12,371 bases of DNA from JAJYKN01 sp045403145 (GTDB lineage: Bacteria; Nitrospirota; UBA9217), in assembly GCA_045403145.1 (NCBI GenBank), contig JAXIPA010000139.1, forward strand, positions 1-12,371, given 5' to 3'. This document shows positions 1-6,784 of this stretch, piece by piece. Position 1 is the stretch's first letter. Each line of letters starts with the position of its first letter. The translations under genes and the position numbers were made by a program. The notes below the pieces were generated by a model. The model was not told the DNA's origin, did no database searches, and saw only the letters and a list, made by a program, of their open reading frames with translations.

Positions 1-2
1 TC

Positions 3-755
3 GCAGGTGCGCTTCTCCCCGTACTGCTTCTTGCGCTGTCGGCGCACGCCTTCGCCCCCAAGAAAGGCGACAAGGACTGCATCGAATGCCACAAGCTGGA
101 CAAGAAGGAAGCCGAAGTGTTCGTCAAGAAGGTCGTCCCGACCGGCGTGGTCACGGACATCAAGATTTCACCGATCAAGGGGGTATGGCAGATCGAAGTT
201 GACGCGGGCGAGGGGAAACGCGGATCGTTGTATCTGGATTTCTCCAAGAAATATCTCGTTGCCGGGCAGATCGTGCCTGTGGAGACCCTCGGCAAACAGC
301 CGCCGGCCAGGAAGGTGGACGCCTCGAAGATCCCGCTCGGTGACGCCATCGTCGTGGGCGCAAAAGACGCGGCGAAAAAAATCATCGTCTTCACCGACCC
401 CGATTGTCCCTACTGCCGGGAGCTCCACAAGGTCATGAAGCAGATTGTGGCCAAACGGAAAGACATCGCTTTCGCCCTGATTATGAATCCCCTGCCCATG
501 CACAAGGACGCTTATAAAAAGTCACAGGCGGTCCTGTGCTCAAAATCGCCCGAGATGCTCGATGACGCCTTTTCCGGCAAGGCGGTGCCGGAGCCGGCCG
601 CATCATGCACAGCCGACGCCGTCGAAAGGGGCAAGGCCCTGGCCAAGTCTCTCGATTTCCAGGGAACGCCGGCCCTCGTGCGCGAAGACGGAACCGTTTT
701 GTCCGGTTATCTCCCGGAAGAGAAAATGCTGGAATGGATCGATAAGAAACAGTAA
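3..755 (+). CDS. DsbC-like periplasmic thiol:disulfide interchange protein with N-terminal CxxCH, 5'-truncated
   Basis: The reading frame is open to the left edge of the window, so the true start lies outside; 250 residues are visible. They begin with a hydrophobic stretch ending AHAFA (visible residues 1-18), the core and cleavage region of a Sec signal peptide, so the mature protein should be periplasmic. A CIECH motif follows at residues 26-30 (bases 78-92), the pattern of covalent c-type heme attachment. Next comes a DsbC N-terminal-like domain (about 40-100) and a thioredoxin fold with active site CPYC (C135, C138) and a TP cis-proline motif (222-223). A second cysteine pair (C179, C202) resembles the structural disulfide of DsbC. 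Family role: isomerising or reducing wrong disulfides in the periplasm. Heme binding is inferred from the motif; it could instead be a redox cysteine pair. An internal GTG at 117 would drop the signal peptide and is unlikely as the start. FAH-family gene follows 14 bases downstream. Confidence 0.88.
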   Translation, partial: AGALLPVLLLALSAHAFAPKKGDKDCIECHKLDKKEAEVFVKKVVPTGVVTDIKISPIKGVWQIEVDAGEGKRGSLYLDFSKKYLVAGQIVPVETLGKQPPARKVDASKIPLGDAIVVGAKDAAKKIIVFTDPDCPYCRELHKVMKQIVAKRKDIAFALIMNPLPMHKDAYKKSQAVLCSKSPEMLDDAFSGKAVPEPAASCTADAVERGKALAKSLDFQGTPALVREDGTVLSGYLPEEKMLEWIDKKQ

Positions 756-769
756 AAGCGGAGCGCCGG

Positions 770-1528
770 ATGAGGCTGGTGCGGTTTCAGGCTGAAGAAA
801 GACCGGCGTACGGGGTCCTGGACGGCGATTTCGTAACGGAGCTGGACGGCGATTTTTTCAGGCCGTTGAGAACCGGCAACAGGACCCATCCCCTTTCCCG
901 GGTCAAGCTCCTGGCGCCGTGCAGCCCCGGCAAGATCATCGCGGTCGGACTCAACTATCGTGACCACGCAGAAGAGCTGGGGCTCGCGGTCCCCGAGGAG
1001 CCGGTCATCTTCCTGAAACCGCCGTCAACCGTAATCGGGCCGGGCGAGGCCATCCTCTATCCGGCCATGAGCGGCCAGGTGGATTATGAGGCTGAACTCG
1101 GCGTGGTAATAGGGGACCGGGCGAAGGACCTCTCTCTCGCTGAAGCGAAAGACCATATCCTCGGCTATACCTGTGCAAACGACGTGACAGCCCGGGACCT
1201 TCAAAGGAAGGACGGCCAGTGGACCAGGGCCAAGTCCTTCGACACTTTCTGCCCCATCGGACCCTGGATCGAGACCGGGCTGGACCCCGGCAATCTCCTC
1301 GTAGAGTCCTATCTCAACGGCGAACAGCGGCAGTCATCGAGAACAGCGCAGTTCATCTTTCCTGTGTACTATCTTGTGAGCTTCATCTCACGGGTCATGA
1401 CGCTGTATCCAGGAGACCTTATCATCACCGGAACCCCGGCGGGCATCGGTCCCATGAAGCACGGTGACGAGGTAGAAGTGAGGATCGAAGGAATCGGCAG
1501 CCTCAAGAACATCGTGAATCGCTTGTAA
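770..1528 (+). CDS. Fumarylacetoacetate hydrolase (FAH) family protein
   Basis: A 252-residue protein, the usual length of the short FAH-family hydrolases (YcgM-like acylpyruvases, 5-carboxymethyl-2-hydroxymuconate isomerases, oxaloacetate decarboxylases). Visible family motifs are VGLNYRDHAEE (59-69), FLKPPSTVIGP (81-91), the metal-binding DYEAELGVVIG with E107 and E109, D138 in ANDVTARDLQ, K155 in KSFDTFCPIGPW, and the C-terminal PGDLIITGTPAGIGP (214-228). These enzymes act in the cytoplasm and use a divalent metal to cleave or tautomerise 2-oxo-acid substrates; the exact substrate cannot be read from the sequence. The ATG at 770 is preceded by a purine-rich stretch (AAAGCGGAG, about 755-763). 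It lies 14 bases after the DsbC-like gene and is probably co-transcribed with it, although no functional link is apparent. Housekeeping metabolite repair is plausible but is inference. Confidence 0.9.
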   Translation: MRLVRFQAEERPAYGVLDGDFVTELDGDFFRPLRTGNRTHPLSRVKLLAPCSPGKIIAVGLNYRDHAEELGLAVPEEPVIFLKPPSTVIGPGEAILYPAMSGQVDYEAELGVVIGDRAKDLSLAEAKDHILGYTCANDVTARDLQRKDGQWTRAKSFDTFCPIGPWIETGLDPGNLLVESYLNGEQRQSSRTAQFIFPVYYLVSFISRVMTLYPGDLIITGTPAGIGPMKHGDEVEVRIEGIGSLKNIVNRL

Positions 1529-1546
1529 CTGCAAGATTCCCCCAGC

Positions 1547-1646
1547 TGTCATTCCCGCCCCTGACCATGCTGGGGCAAGCTCTGAGCGGGAACCTGCTTT
1601 GATTCTTGATGAACCGTATCCCCGATAGAGGCATTCGGGGATGACA
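1547..1646. repeat. Imperfect inverted-repeat element between the FAH gene and dapL
   Basis: The 164-base gap after the FAH gene carries TGTCATTCCCG at 1547-1557 and its near-complement CGGGGATGACA at 1636-1646 (10 of 11 positions pair). Between them lie further partly complementary stretches, for example CCCGCCCC at 1554-1561 and GAGCGGGAA at 1583-1591. The ends resemble the dispersed TGTCATTCCCGC...GCGGGAATGACA palindromes I recall as common between genes in Deltaproteobacteria and Nitrospirota. It may be a decayed member of such a family. No protein is encoded. Confidence 0.5.
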
Positions 1647-1660
1647 AATAGTTATTACAG

Positions 1661-1680
1661 ATTGCATTCTGCAATTTTTT
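1661..1680 (+). terminator. Small hairpin plus T-tract just before the dapL ribosome binding site
   Basis: ATTGCA (1661-1666) and TGCAAT (1670-1675) form a perfect 6-bp stem with a TTC loop. A run of T follows directly to 1680. This is the layout of an intrinsic terminator for the FAH transcript. The stem is AT-rich and weak, and the T-run abuts the GGAGG of dapL. It could equally be a 5'-leader hairpin of dapL or chance. Confidence 0.3.
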
Positions 1681-1692
1681 GGAGGATGAGCG

Positions 1693-2940
1693 GTGACAGC
1701 ACAGGATAAGGAATCCTACGTCCAATCCCTCTTTGCCGGGCGCATCGGCGGCCCGATGTTCGGCAAAGAACAGAAGATCTACAAGTTCGAAAAAATCAAA
1801 CGCGCGAAACGCGCCGCGCTTGCCGCGCACCCCGGCGTGGAGCTCATCGATTTCGGCGTGGGCGAGCCCGACGAGATGGCGTTCCCCGGCGTGGTCCGGA
1901 CCCTCCGGGAGGAGGCGGAAAAACCGGAGAACCGCGGCTACGCGGACAACGGCATTCAGGAATTCAAGGATGCGGCCGCGCGATATATGCAGCGCGTGTA
2001 CGGCGTCTCCGGTATCAATCCAGAGACCGAGGTGCTTCACGGCATCGGCAGCAAGCCCGTGCTCGCACTGTTTCCGTCGATCTTCATCAATCCCGGCGAC
2101 GTGACGCTCATGACCGTGCCCGGCTATCCCATCATGGGCACCCATACCCGCTGGTACGGGGGCGAAGTGGTAAACCTGCCGCTCCGCGAGGAGAACGGTT
2201 TTCTCCCGGACCTCGATTCGCTTTCAGCGGACGTGAGGAGGCGGGCCAAACTCCTTTACATCAACTACCCGAACAACCCCACGGGCGCGGGCGCTACACG
2301 GGCCTTCTTTGAAAAAGTCGTTGCCTTCGCGCAGGAGAACAACATCATCGTGGTCCATGACGCTGCCTACGCAGCGCTTACCTACGGAGCGAAACCACTG
2401 TCGTTTCTTTCTGCCGCGGGGGCAAAAGATGTCGGAGTCGAGATTCACTCGCTCTCGAAGGCCTTTAACATGACCGGTTGGCGTCTCGCCTTTGTTGCCG
2501 GGAACGAACGGGTGATCGCGGGATACGGGAATGTGAAGGACAACTTCGACTCCGGCCAGTTCAAAGCCATCCAGAAGGCGGGGGTCCACGCCCTCGACCA
2601 TCCCGAGATCACCGGCGAGATCACGGCCAAGTACGAGCGGAGGCTCAGAGCCATGTCATCGATTCTTGCGGACATGGGCTTCAAAGCAAAGATGCCGTCA
2701 GGCACCTTCTACTTATATGTCAAAATGCCGAAGGGCGTCAGGAACGGCCGGGTGTTTTCGAATGCGGAAGAGTTTTCAGAATTTCTCATCACCGAGAAGC
2801 TCATCAGCACCGTCCCCTGGGACGACGCCGGGTCCTACATCCGGTTCTCGGCGACCTTCGAGGCCAGGGGAAAAGAGGACGAACAGCGGGTGCTTGACGA
2901 GTTTAAAAAACGCATGAGCGGGCTGCGGTTCGAGTTTTAA
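1693..2940 (+). CDS. dapL: LL-diaminopimelate aminotransferase-like class I/II aminotransferase
   Basis: A 415-residue fold-type I, PLP-dependent aminotransferase. The N-terminal region has GGPMFG...IYKFEKIKRAKR (about 19-40) and the substrate and PLP contacts DFGVGEPDE (53-61). GIGSKP (117-122) lies in the cofactor phosphate region, NYPNNPTGAG (193-202) is the family asparagine motif, and HDAAYAAL (222-229) is the aspartate that binds the pyridine nitrogen. SLSKAFNMTGWR contains the Schiff-base lysine K256. RFSATF near the C terminus is the carboxylate-binding arginine region. DapL converts tetrahydrodipicolinate plus glutamate to LL-2,6-diaminopimelate for lysine and peptidoglycan synthesis. 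Overall similarity suggests DapL, but related class I transaminases share these motifs, so the substrate is inferred. The GTG start is favoured by GGAGG at 1681-1685, seven bases upstream. The ATG at 1686 is out of frame. Confidence 0.82.
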   Translation: MTAQDKESYVQSLFAGRIGGPMFGKEQKIYKFEKIKRAKRAALAAHPGVELIDFGVGEPDEMAFPGVVRTLREEAEKPENRGYADNGIQEFKDAAARYMQRVYGVSGINPETEVLHGIGSKPVLALFPSIFINPGDVTLMTVPGYPIMGTHTRWYGGEVVNLPLREENGFLPDLDSLSADVRRRAKLLYINYPNNPTGAGATRAFFEKVVAFAQENNIIVVHDAAYAALTYGAKPLSFLSAAGAKDVGVEIHSLSKAFNMTGWRLAFVAGNERVIAGYGNVKDNFDSGQFKAIQKAGVHALDHPEITGEITAKYERRLRAMSSILADMGFKAKMPSGTFYLYVKMPKGVRNGRVFSNAEEFSEFLITEKLISTVPWDDAGSYIRFSATFEARGKEDEQRVLDEFKKRMSGLRFEF

Positions 2941-2956
2941 GGAAGGAAAAACTATT

Positions 2957-3064
2957 GGACGCAGATTGACGCGGAAAAAGCGGATAAAACAAACATCGGA
3001 TTGTTAACCGAACCCAAGACACTCTTTTTATTTTATCTGCGTTTATCTGCGAAAATCGGCGGCC
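2957..3064. repeat. Intergenic inverted repeat with 10-bp units (element 1), between dapL and folK
   Basis: The left arm (2957-2989) and right arm (3031-3064) are imperfect inverted copies. With one gap, AAAGCGGATAAAA pairs with the complement of TTTTATCTGCGTTT, and the outer ends also pair. The right arm is a 10-bp tandem array, ATCTGCGTTT, ATCTGCGAAA, ATCGGCGGCC (3035-3064). The element starts 16 bases after the dapL stop and ends 12 bases before the folK ATG. It thus makes up most of the folK leader and may weaken or replace a normal ribosome binding site. No protein is encoded. Confidence 0.7.
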
Positions 3065-3076
3065 AAAGTAGATTTC

Positions 3077-3562
3077 ATGCCGACCACCGCATTCATCGGG
3101 CTGGGCTCGAACATAGGTGATAAAAGCGCGACGTGCCGCAGGGCCCTTGAACTTCTGAGCAAGGCGGGCCGGGTGATACGGGTCTCGTCATTCTACTGCA
3201 CCGAGCCCGTGGGCTACCCGGACCAGGAAAGCTTTATCAATGCCGTCGTGGAGATAGAAACCGGTCTCTCACCGATTGCGCTTTTGGCCGCCTGCCATGT
3301 GATCGAGGATGAACTCGGCCGCAGGAGGCTGCTCCGGTGGGGTCCGCGAACCATCGATCTCGACATCCTGCTATACGGCGATCAGGTGATCAACGGCGCC
3401 GAACTCACGATTCCTCATCCGCTTATGACAAAACGGGGGTTCGTGCTCGTACCCCTTGGCGAAATCGCACCGGAGGCAATGCACCCGGTCTTAAAAAAGA
3501 CGGTCTCTCAGCTGCTTCGCGATTTCCGGGATCCTCACCGCGTAGTCAAGTGCGGCGCCTGA
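3077..3562 (+). CDS. folK: 2-amino-4-hydroxy-6-hydroxymethyldihydropteridine pyrophosphokinase (HPPK)
   Basis: A 161-residue protein, the normal length for HPPK. It transfers pyrophosphate from ATP to 6-hydroxymethyl-7,8-dihydropterin in cytoplasmic folate synthesis. The N-terminal FIGLGSNIGD (6-15), YCTEPVGYPDQESFINAV (40-57), the signature RWGPRTIDLDIL (87-98) with the two magnesium-binding aspartates D94 and D96, and IPHPLM (112-117) are all present. The ATG at 3077 is the only sensible start, giving MPTTAFIGLGSN. It lacks a strong Shine-Dalgarno sequence, with only AAAG about nine bases upstream, because the repeat element ends 12 bases before it. The deoxynucleoside kinase begins 13 bases after the stop, so the two are almost certainly one transcript. 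Confidence 0.95.
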   Translation: MPTTAFIGLGSNIGDKSATCRRALELLSKAGRVIRVSSFYCTEPVGYPDQESFINAVVEIETGLSPIALLAACHVIEDELGRRRLLRWGPRTIDLDILLYGDQVINGAELTIPHPLMTKRGFVLVPLGEIAPEAMHPVLKKTVSQLLRDFRDPHRVVKCGA

Positions 3563-3575
3563 GGGACGGGTTGCC

Positions 3576-4241
3576 ATGACCAGAATGAAAGCCCCCCCGC
3601 TTCATACGAAATACATCGTCACCGAAGGTCCGATCGGCGTCGGGAAAACGAGCCTCACTTCCCTGATCGCCGAAGAGCTCGGCGCCCGTCTGGTCCTCGA
3701 ACGCGCGGAAGACAACCCCTTTCTGACCGATTTTTACAAGGACCCCGCGCGCTACCGGTTCCAGACCCAGATGTTCTTTCTCCTGAACCGGTTCAGCCAG
3801 CAGCAGGAGATGCTCCAACCGGACCTCTTCACGCGGGTCACGATCAGCGACTACCTCTTCGACAAGGACCGGATCTTCGCCTACCTCACGCTGGACGAGC
3901 ACGAGCTTCCGCTCTACGAGCAGGTTTACAAAATTCTGGAACCCCGGGTCATGAAGCCCGACCTCGTGATTTTTCTCCAGGCGGACACGGACACGCTTCT
4001 TAAGCGGATCAAACAGCGCGGCAGGCCTTTCGAAAAGGGAATCAACCACGACTATATCGCGGCCTTAAACGAGGCCTACAACCAGTTCTTCTTCCGCTAC
4101 AGCGATACCCCCCTCCTCGTCATCAACACCTCGGACATCGACTTTGTCCACTGCAGGGAAGACCTCGACGATCTCTTGAAGCAGATCATGGGCATGAGGC
4201 ACGGCACGCAGTACTATGTGCCGGTATCGAAGAAACGATAA
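3576..4241 (+). CDS. Deoxynucleoside kinase family protein (deoxyadenosine/deoxyguanosine kinase type)
   Basis: A 221-residue P-loop kinase of the deoxynucleoside kinase family, which phosphorylates deoxynucleosides with ATP or another NTP in nucleotide salvage. It shows Walker A GPIGVGKTS (18-26), ERAEDNPFL (42-50) in the substrate region, SDYLFDKDRIFA (91-102) in the place of the DRS/ERS-type catalytic motif, and the arginine-rich lid RIKQRGRPFE (144-153). No membrane segment or signal peptide is visible, so it is cytoplasmic. It follows folK by 13 bases. GAGGG at 3561-3565, overlapping the folK stop, and a second purine run at 3565-3570 can serve the ATG at 3576. An in-frame ATG at 3585 is an alternative start that would remove three residues. 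The preferred nucleoside cannot be told from sequence alone. It converges with the polymerase gene; the 134-base gap (4242-4375) contains only a possible 6-bp stem (GCGGCG 4341-4346, CGCCGC 4359-4364). Confidence 0.88.
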   Translation: MTRMKAPPLHTKYIVTEGPIGVGKTSLTSLIAEELGARLVLERAEDNPFLTDFYKDPARYRFQTQMFFLLNRFSQQQEMLQPDLFTRVTISDYLFDKDRIFAYLTLDEHELPLYEQVYKILEPRVMKPDLVIFLQADTDTLLKRIKQRGRPFEKGINHDYIAALNEAYNQFFFRYSDTPLLVINTSDIDFVHCREDLDDLLKQIMGMRHGTQYYVPVSKKR

Positions 4242-4375
4242 GAGCTGATTCGACAGAGAAAATTTCGCAATGGGCTTGCCATGAACCGCCATTACCGCTT
4301 TCCGGATGTCGCTGATCGCGGCGTTGATGGCACCGCAGCGGCGGCGCAGGATGAATGACGCCGCAGAGGGCCTGG

Positions 4376-5689
4376 CTACACCTTCACGTGCAGCATCGGC
4401 AGCCGAAGGCGCTGCCGCTTGTTCTCGCCTTTGAACAGGATAGCCCGACGGATCGGCACATCTCCCCGCTCACCCTCGTGCTGGGCCTGCAGTTTCGTGG
4501 GAAGGCTCGCCGCGTGCTGGACCGCGTGCTTTCCGAACTTCTTCGATATCCGGTCGATGCTCTCGTAGATCCTCGCCATCTTCTCGACCTTCGTCGTATC
4601 CTCGAACAAGGAATACTGAACGCTGCTCTCCGCGACCATCCCGGCAAGCACGACCCCGGTCTGGCGGTAGAGGGCCCTTGGCTGATACAACTGTGCGAAG
4701 CCTTCTCTCAGCAGCCCGAAGAGCTCCGCGGGATAGGCGGTCGGGCGGCTGAGCTTCAGTTCAACGCCGGTGCTCGTAAAGTCCTGCTTCCGGAGAAAGA
4801 TGGCCACCCGCGCAGCCGCGAGATTGTAGCGCCGGGCCTTGATGCAGGCGTTCTCCAGGTTTTTCGCAAGCTGGGCAAAGACAAAGGTCCCGTCGGAAGA
4901 GGCCGGCGTAAAGGTCTTTGCCTTGCTGATGGACTGGTAGCTGCTCTTCGTCTCCGTCGTAACGGGGTACACGCTCCTGCCGTTCAGCTCGTGCCACACC
5001 TCCTGGTAGGGTTTGGACAGATGCTTTTTGACGAACCCCTCGTCCTTGCGCGCGAACTGAAGCGCTGTCGTGATCCCGCACTTGTTGAGATACGCCGCCG
5101 TGTTCGGTCCGATGCCCCACACTTTTTCTATTGGAAGCTTTTCGAGGAAGAGATGGATCTCGCGGCCGGGAATCATGGTGATTCCGTGCGGCTTTTTGTG
5201 CTTTGATCCGATCTTGGCAAGGACCTTCGAGAGGGAGACGCCCACGGACACGGACAGTCCCAGCTCCTGCTGGATGGTGTCCTGCATCTTCTGCGCGATC
5301 TCTTCATAAGGTCCGTGAAAGCTTCGCCTGAGGCCTGTCAAGTCCACAAACGCCTCGTCAATGGAATACTCTTCGACATCAGGCGAGAAGCGCCGGAGGA
5401 TCTCGAACATCCGGACGGAAAAGAGGCTATACGTTTCATAATCGGACGGAAGGATAACGGCATCAGGGCAGAGCTTCTTCACGTCCGAAAGCCGCACCCC
5501 GCGCTGCACGCCGCGCGCCTTGGCCTCGTAGCTTGCCGCGGCCACGATCCCGCGCTCCTTGCCCGTGATCACCGGCCGGCCGCGAAGTTCCGGATGGATC
5601 GCCTGTTCGCAGGAAGCGAAGAACGCGTCGGCGTCCAGGTGCAGGATGGCCTGGGGCCAGGAGGAGAGGGAAATGAATTGGTTGTCCAT
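4376..5689 (-). CDS. dinB: Y-family DNA polymerase (Pol IV/DinB-like)
   Basis: A 437-residue error-prone, lesion-bypassing polymerase. Palm motifs are HLDADAFFASCEQ (17-29), with metal-binding D19 and the steric-gate aromatic at F23/F24, and YSIDEAF (108-114), with D111 and E112. A helix-hairpin-helix lies at about 186-210 (EKVWGIGPNTAAYLNK), followed by the little-finger domain (about 250-350). QYSLF at 358-362 matches the sliding-clamp binding pentapeptide. It is not at the extreme C terminus; about 75 residues follow, including ESIDRISKKFGKHAV (376-390), which resembles the tail of UmuC. The protein therefore sits between classical DinB (about 350 residues) and UmuC (about 420), and the gene symbol is a convenience. 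The ATG at 5689 directly abuts a repeat element and has no recognisable Shine-Dalgarno sequence. No LexA-type operator that I could recognise is visible. Confidence 0.9.
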   Translation of the reverse strand: MDNQFISLSSWPQAILHLDADAFFASCEQAIHPELRGRPVITGKERGIVAAASYEAKARGVQRGVRLSDVKKLCPDAVILPSDYETYSLFSVRMFEILRRFSPDVEEYSIDEAFVDLTGLRRSFHGPYEEIAQKMQDTIQQELGLSVSVGVSLSKVLAKIGSKHKKPHGITMIPGREIHLFLEKLPIEKVWGIGPNTAAYLNKCGITTALQFARKDEGFVKKHLSKPYQEVWHELNGRSVYPVTTETKSSYQSISKAKTFTPASSDGTFVFAQLAKNLENACIKARRYNLAAARVAIFLRKQDFTSTGVELKLSRPTAYPAELFGLLREGFAQLYQPRALYRQTGVVLAGMVAESSVQYSLFEDTTKVEKMARIYESIDRISKKFGKHAVQHAASLPTKLQAQHEGERGDVPIRRAILFKGENKRQRLRLPMLHVKV

Positions 5690-5692
5690 GTT

Positions 5693-5775
5693 TTTTCACA
5701 CAAAGCCACGAAGCATACAAAGGGAAGCGTTTTTTTGTACGTTTTTCTCCGTGCCTCAGTGCCTTCGTGTGAGGA
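5693..5775. repeat. Intergenic inverted repeat with about 8-bp units (element 2), upstream of the polymerase gene
   Basis: The left arm TCACACAAAGCCACGAAG (5695-5712) continues with CATACAAAG. It pairs imperfectly with the right arm, which ends CCTTCGTGTGAGG (5762-5774). The right arm is a tandem array of 8-bp units, CCGTGCCT, CAGTGCCT, TCGTGTGA. The left edge lies within a few bases of the polymerase start codon, so the arm would be the 5' leader of its mRNA. The 13-mer TTTTCACACAAAG at 5693-5705 recurs exactly at 5802-5814. Confidence 0.65.
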
Positions 5776-5780
5776 CCGGA

Positions 5781-5795
5781 TTTGATCAGATCAAA
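5781..5795. promoter_or_regulatory. Perfect 15-bp palindrome, possible operator
   Basis: TTTGATC (5781-5787) and GATCAAA (5789-5795) are exact complements around a single A. The site lies between the DoxX gene and the polymerase gene, about 90 bases upstream of the polymerase start. Its size and symmetry suit a dimeric regulator, but no promoter elements could be placed around it and chance is possible in this AT-rich stretch. Confidence 0.3.
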
Positions 5796-5820
5796 AAAAT
5801 GTTTTCACACAAAGGTGTGA
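5793..5820 (-). terminator. Possible intrinsic terminator after the DoxX gene
   Basis: Read on the minus strand, TCACAC, loop CTTT, GTGTGA form a perfect 6-bp hairpin (5820-5805). AAAACA and then seven T (5799-5793) follow. It lies 26 bases beyond the DoxX stop codon, the right place to end that operon before the polymerase gene. The distance from stem to T-run is longer than ideal. Confidence 0.4.
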
Positions 5821-5845
5821 TATTAATTTTTCAGAATCTTTGCGG

Positions 5846-6235
5846 CTATCGGCGGTTCTGAGCGGCATCGGCGCTCCAAATCCCGCCGCCCTGCGTCGAG
5901 ATGAACAGAAAAACGAAGCAGTAAAGCGCCGCGAGCTCGCCGCTGTTCTGGATCGGCAAGAGCGCCTTCGTCCCGTGCGCCATCCAGTACGCAAAGGCCA
6001 TCAGGCCGCTTGCAAGGAAGGCTGCCTGCCGCGTGAACAGCCCGATCATGATCAGGATGCCGCAGGTCAGCTCGATCGGTCCGGCGCCGTAGATGATGAA
6101 GGCGGGGACCCCGGCGGGCATTGCGCTCGGAATGCCGAACAGCTTCTGGGAGCCGTGCCAGAGAAAAAGAAATCCTGCGACGATCCGCATCAGCGCGTAA
6201 CCCTGAGAATTGAAACTCGACATGAATGGCTTCAT
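5846..6235 (-). CDS. DoxX family membrane protein
   Basis: A 129-residue, strongly hydrophobic protein with four predicted membrane segments at about 12-30, 44-66, 70-88 and 100-114. DoxX-family features are visible: RIVAGFLFLWHGSQKLFG (17-34), GxIELTCGILIMIGLFTR (52-69, with P at 53), AFAYWMAH (80-87) and NSGELAALYCFVFLFIS (97-113). The family includes a subunit of archaeal thiosulfate:quinone oxidoreductase, but most bacterial members are small inner-membrane proteins of unknown or redox-related function; I make no closer call. The frame can be extended to a TTG at 6265, but GGAGGTG at 6241-6247 lies just upstream of the ATG at 6235 and decides the start. It is the last gene of a minus-strand group behind the GNAT gene (84-base gap) and is followed by a possible terminator. 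Confidence 0.88.
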   Translation of the reverse strand: MKPFMSSFNSQGYALMRIVAGFLFLWHGSQKLFGIPSAMPAGVPAFIIYGAGPIELTCGILIMIGLFTRQAAFLASGLMAFAYWMAHGTKALLPIQNSGELAALYCFVFLFISTQGGGIWSADAAQNRR

Positions 6236-6240
6236 AGAAA

Positions 6241-6247
6241 CACCTCC
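6241..6247 (-). promoter_or_regulatory. Ribosome binding site that fixes the DoxX start
   Basis: GGAGGTG on the minus strand, five bases before the ATG at 6235. It is near-perfectly complementary to the 3' end of 16S rRNA and rules out the TTG at 6265 as the start. Confidence 0.75.
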
Positions 6248-6319
6248 TGTTTTTGCGACGGTCAAGATATTAAACCGCTCTTTCGATCCGATGCCGTGCC
6301 ATAGAACGACTTCTGATGT

Positions 6320-6784
6320 TTACAACTTCAGTTCCAAGAAACGGGCAGTTGAATCCGGGTTGTACCGGTAGCTTTCTATGTCAATGAACCCCAGGTTTTC
6401 ATACAACCGGATCGCATCCGCCAGACGATCGATCGTATCCAGTCGCATACTGGCGTAACCGATCTCCTTCGCATGCCTGATGAGCTCTTCACAAAGGGCC
6501 CTGCCGATCCTTTTTCTTCTGAAGCGGTCGTAGACATAGAGCCGCTTCATTTCACACACCTTGGCCTGCAATTTCCGCAACCCGACACCTCCCGCGAGCT
6601 CCTCATCTTCAAAGGCAAGCAGGTATGCCCCGTCCGGAGGTCCATACATGGTTGTGAACTCCGAAAACTCCTTTTCCACGTTCTGAAAAGTCAAATCTAC
6701 ATTCAGCCAGTTCATGTAATCGCGCGTGATCTGCCTGGCAAAGGCATAGTCAGAAGCAGTCGAACAATGTTTAATTCGCATCAT
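6320..6784 (-). CDS. GNAT family N-acetyltransferase
   Basis: A 154-residue single-domain acetyltransferase, typical for the family. Motif A is CEMKRLYVYDRFRRKRIG (77-94), whose RRKRIGRAL (89-97) is the acetyl-CoA pyrophosphate loop (R/Q-x-x-G-x-G/A). It continues into the helix ALCEELIRHAKEIGY. Motif B, with LADAIRLYENLGF (121-133), is the usual GNAT ending. It transfers acetyl from acetyl-CoA to an amine; the acceptor (small molecule, peptide or protein) is unknown. Two adjacent ATG codons (6784 and 6781) could start it. No Shine-Dalgarno sequence is visible. A TATAAT (6791-6786) lies one base ahead of the first ATG. It sits 30 bases after the VF530-like gene and is probably in the same operon. 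Confidence 0.87.
   Translation of the reverse strand: MMRIKHCSTASDYAFARQITRDYMNWLNVDLTFQNVEKEFSEFTTMYGPPDGAYLLAFEDEELAGGVGLRKLQAKVCEMKRLYVYDRFRRKRIGRALCEELIRHAKEIGYASMRLDTIDRLADAIRLYENLGFIDIESYRYNPDSTARFLELKL

Noticed and set aside
1549..2145. 198-residue open frame on the minus strand
   Set aside because: It is antisense to the N-terminal part of the aminotransferase and extends through the upstream repeat. No domain is visible.
3001..3009. TTGTTAACC, resembling a half-site of the biotin repressor BirA operator
   Set aside because: No inverted partner half-site lies at the expected distance, and the neighbouring genes (dapL, folK) are not biotin genes. It is probably chance within the repeat centre.
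4242..4375. Possible small gene or strong terminator between the convergent kinase and polymerase genes
   Set aside because: No frame with a start and ribosome site is convincing. Only a 6-bp GC stem with a 12-base loop and no T-run was found.
4355..5206. 283-residue open frame on the plus strand
   Set aside because: It lies wholly opposite the Y-family polymerase, whose motifs are unmistakable. Long antisense frames are expected in GC-rich coding DNA, and this one shows no recognisable domain.
6236..6265. TTG start for the DoxX protein giving 10 more residues
   Set aside because: The strong ribosome binding site at 6241-6247 would lie inside the coding region; it serves the ATG at 6235.
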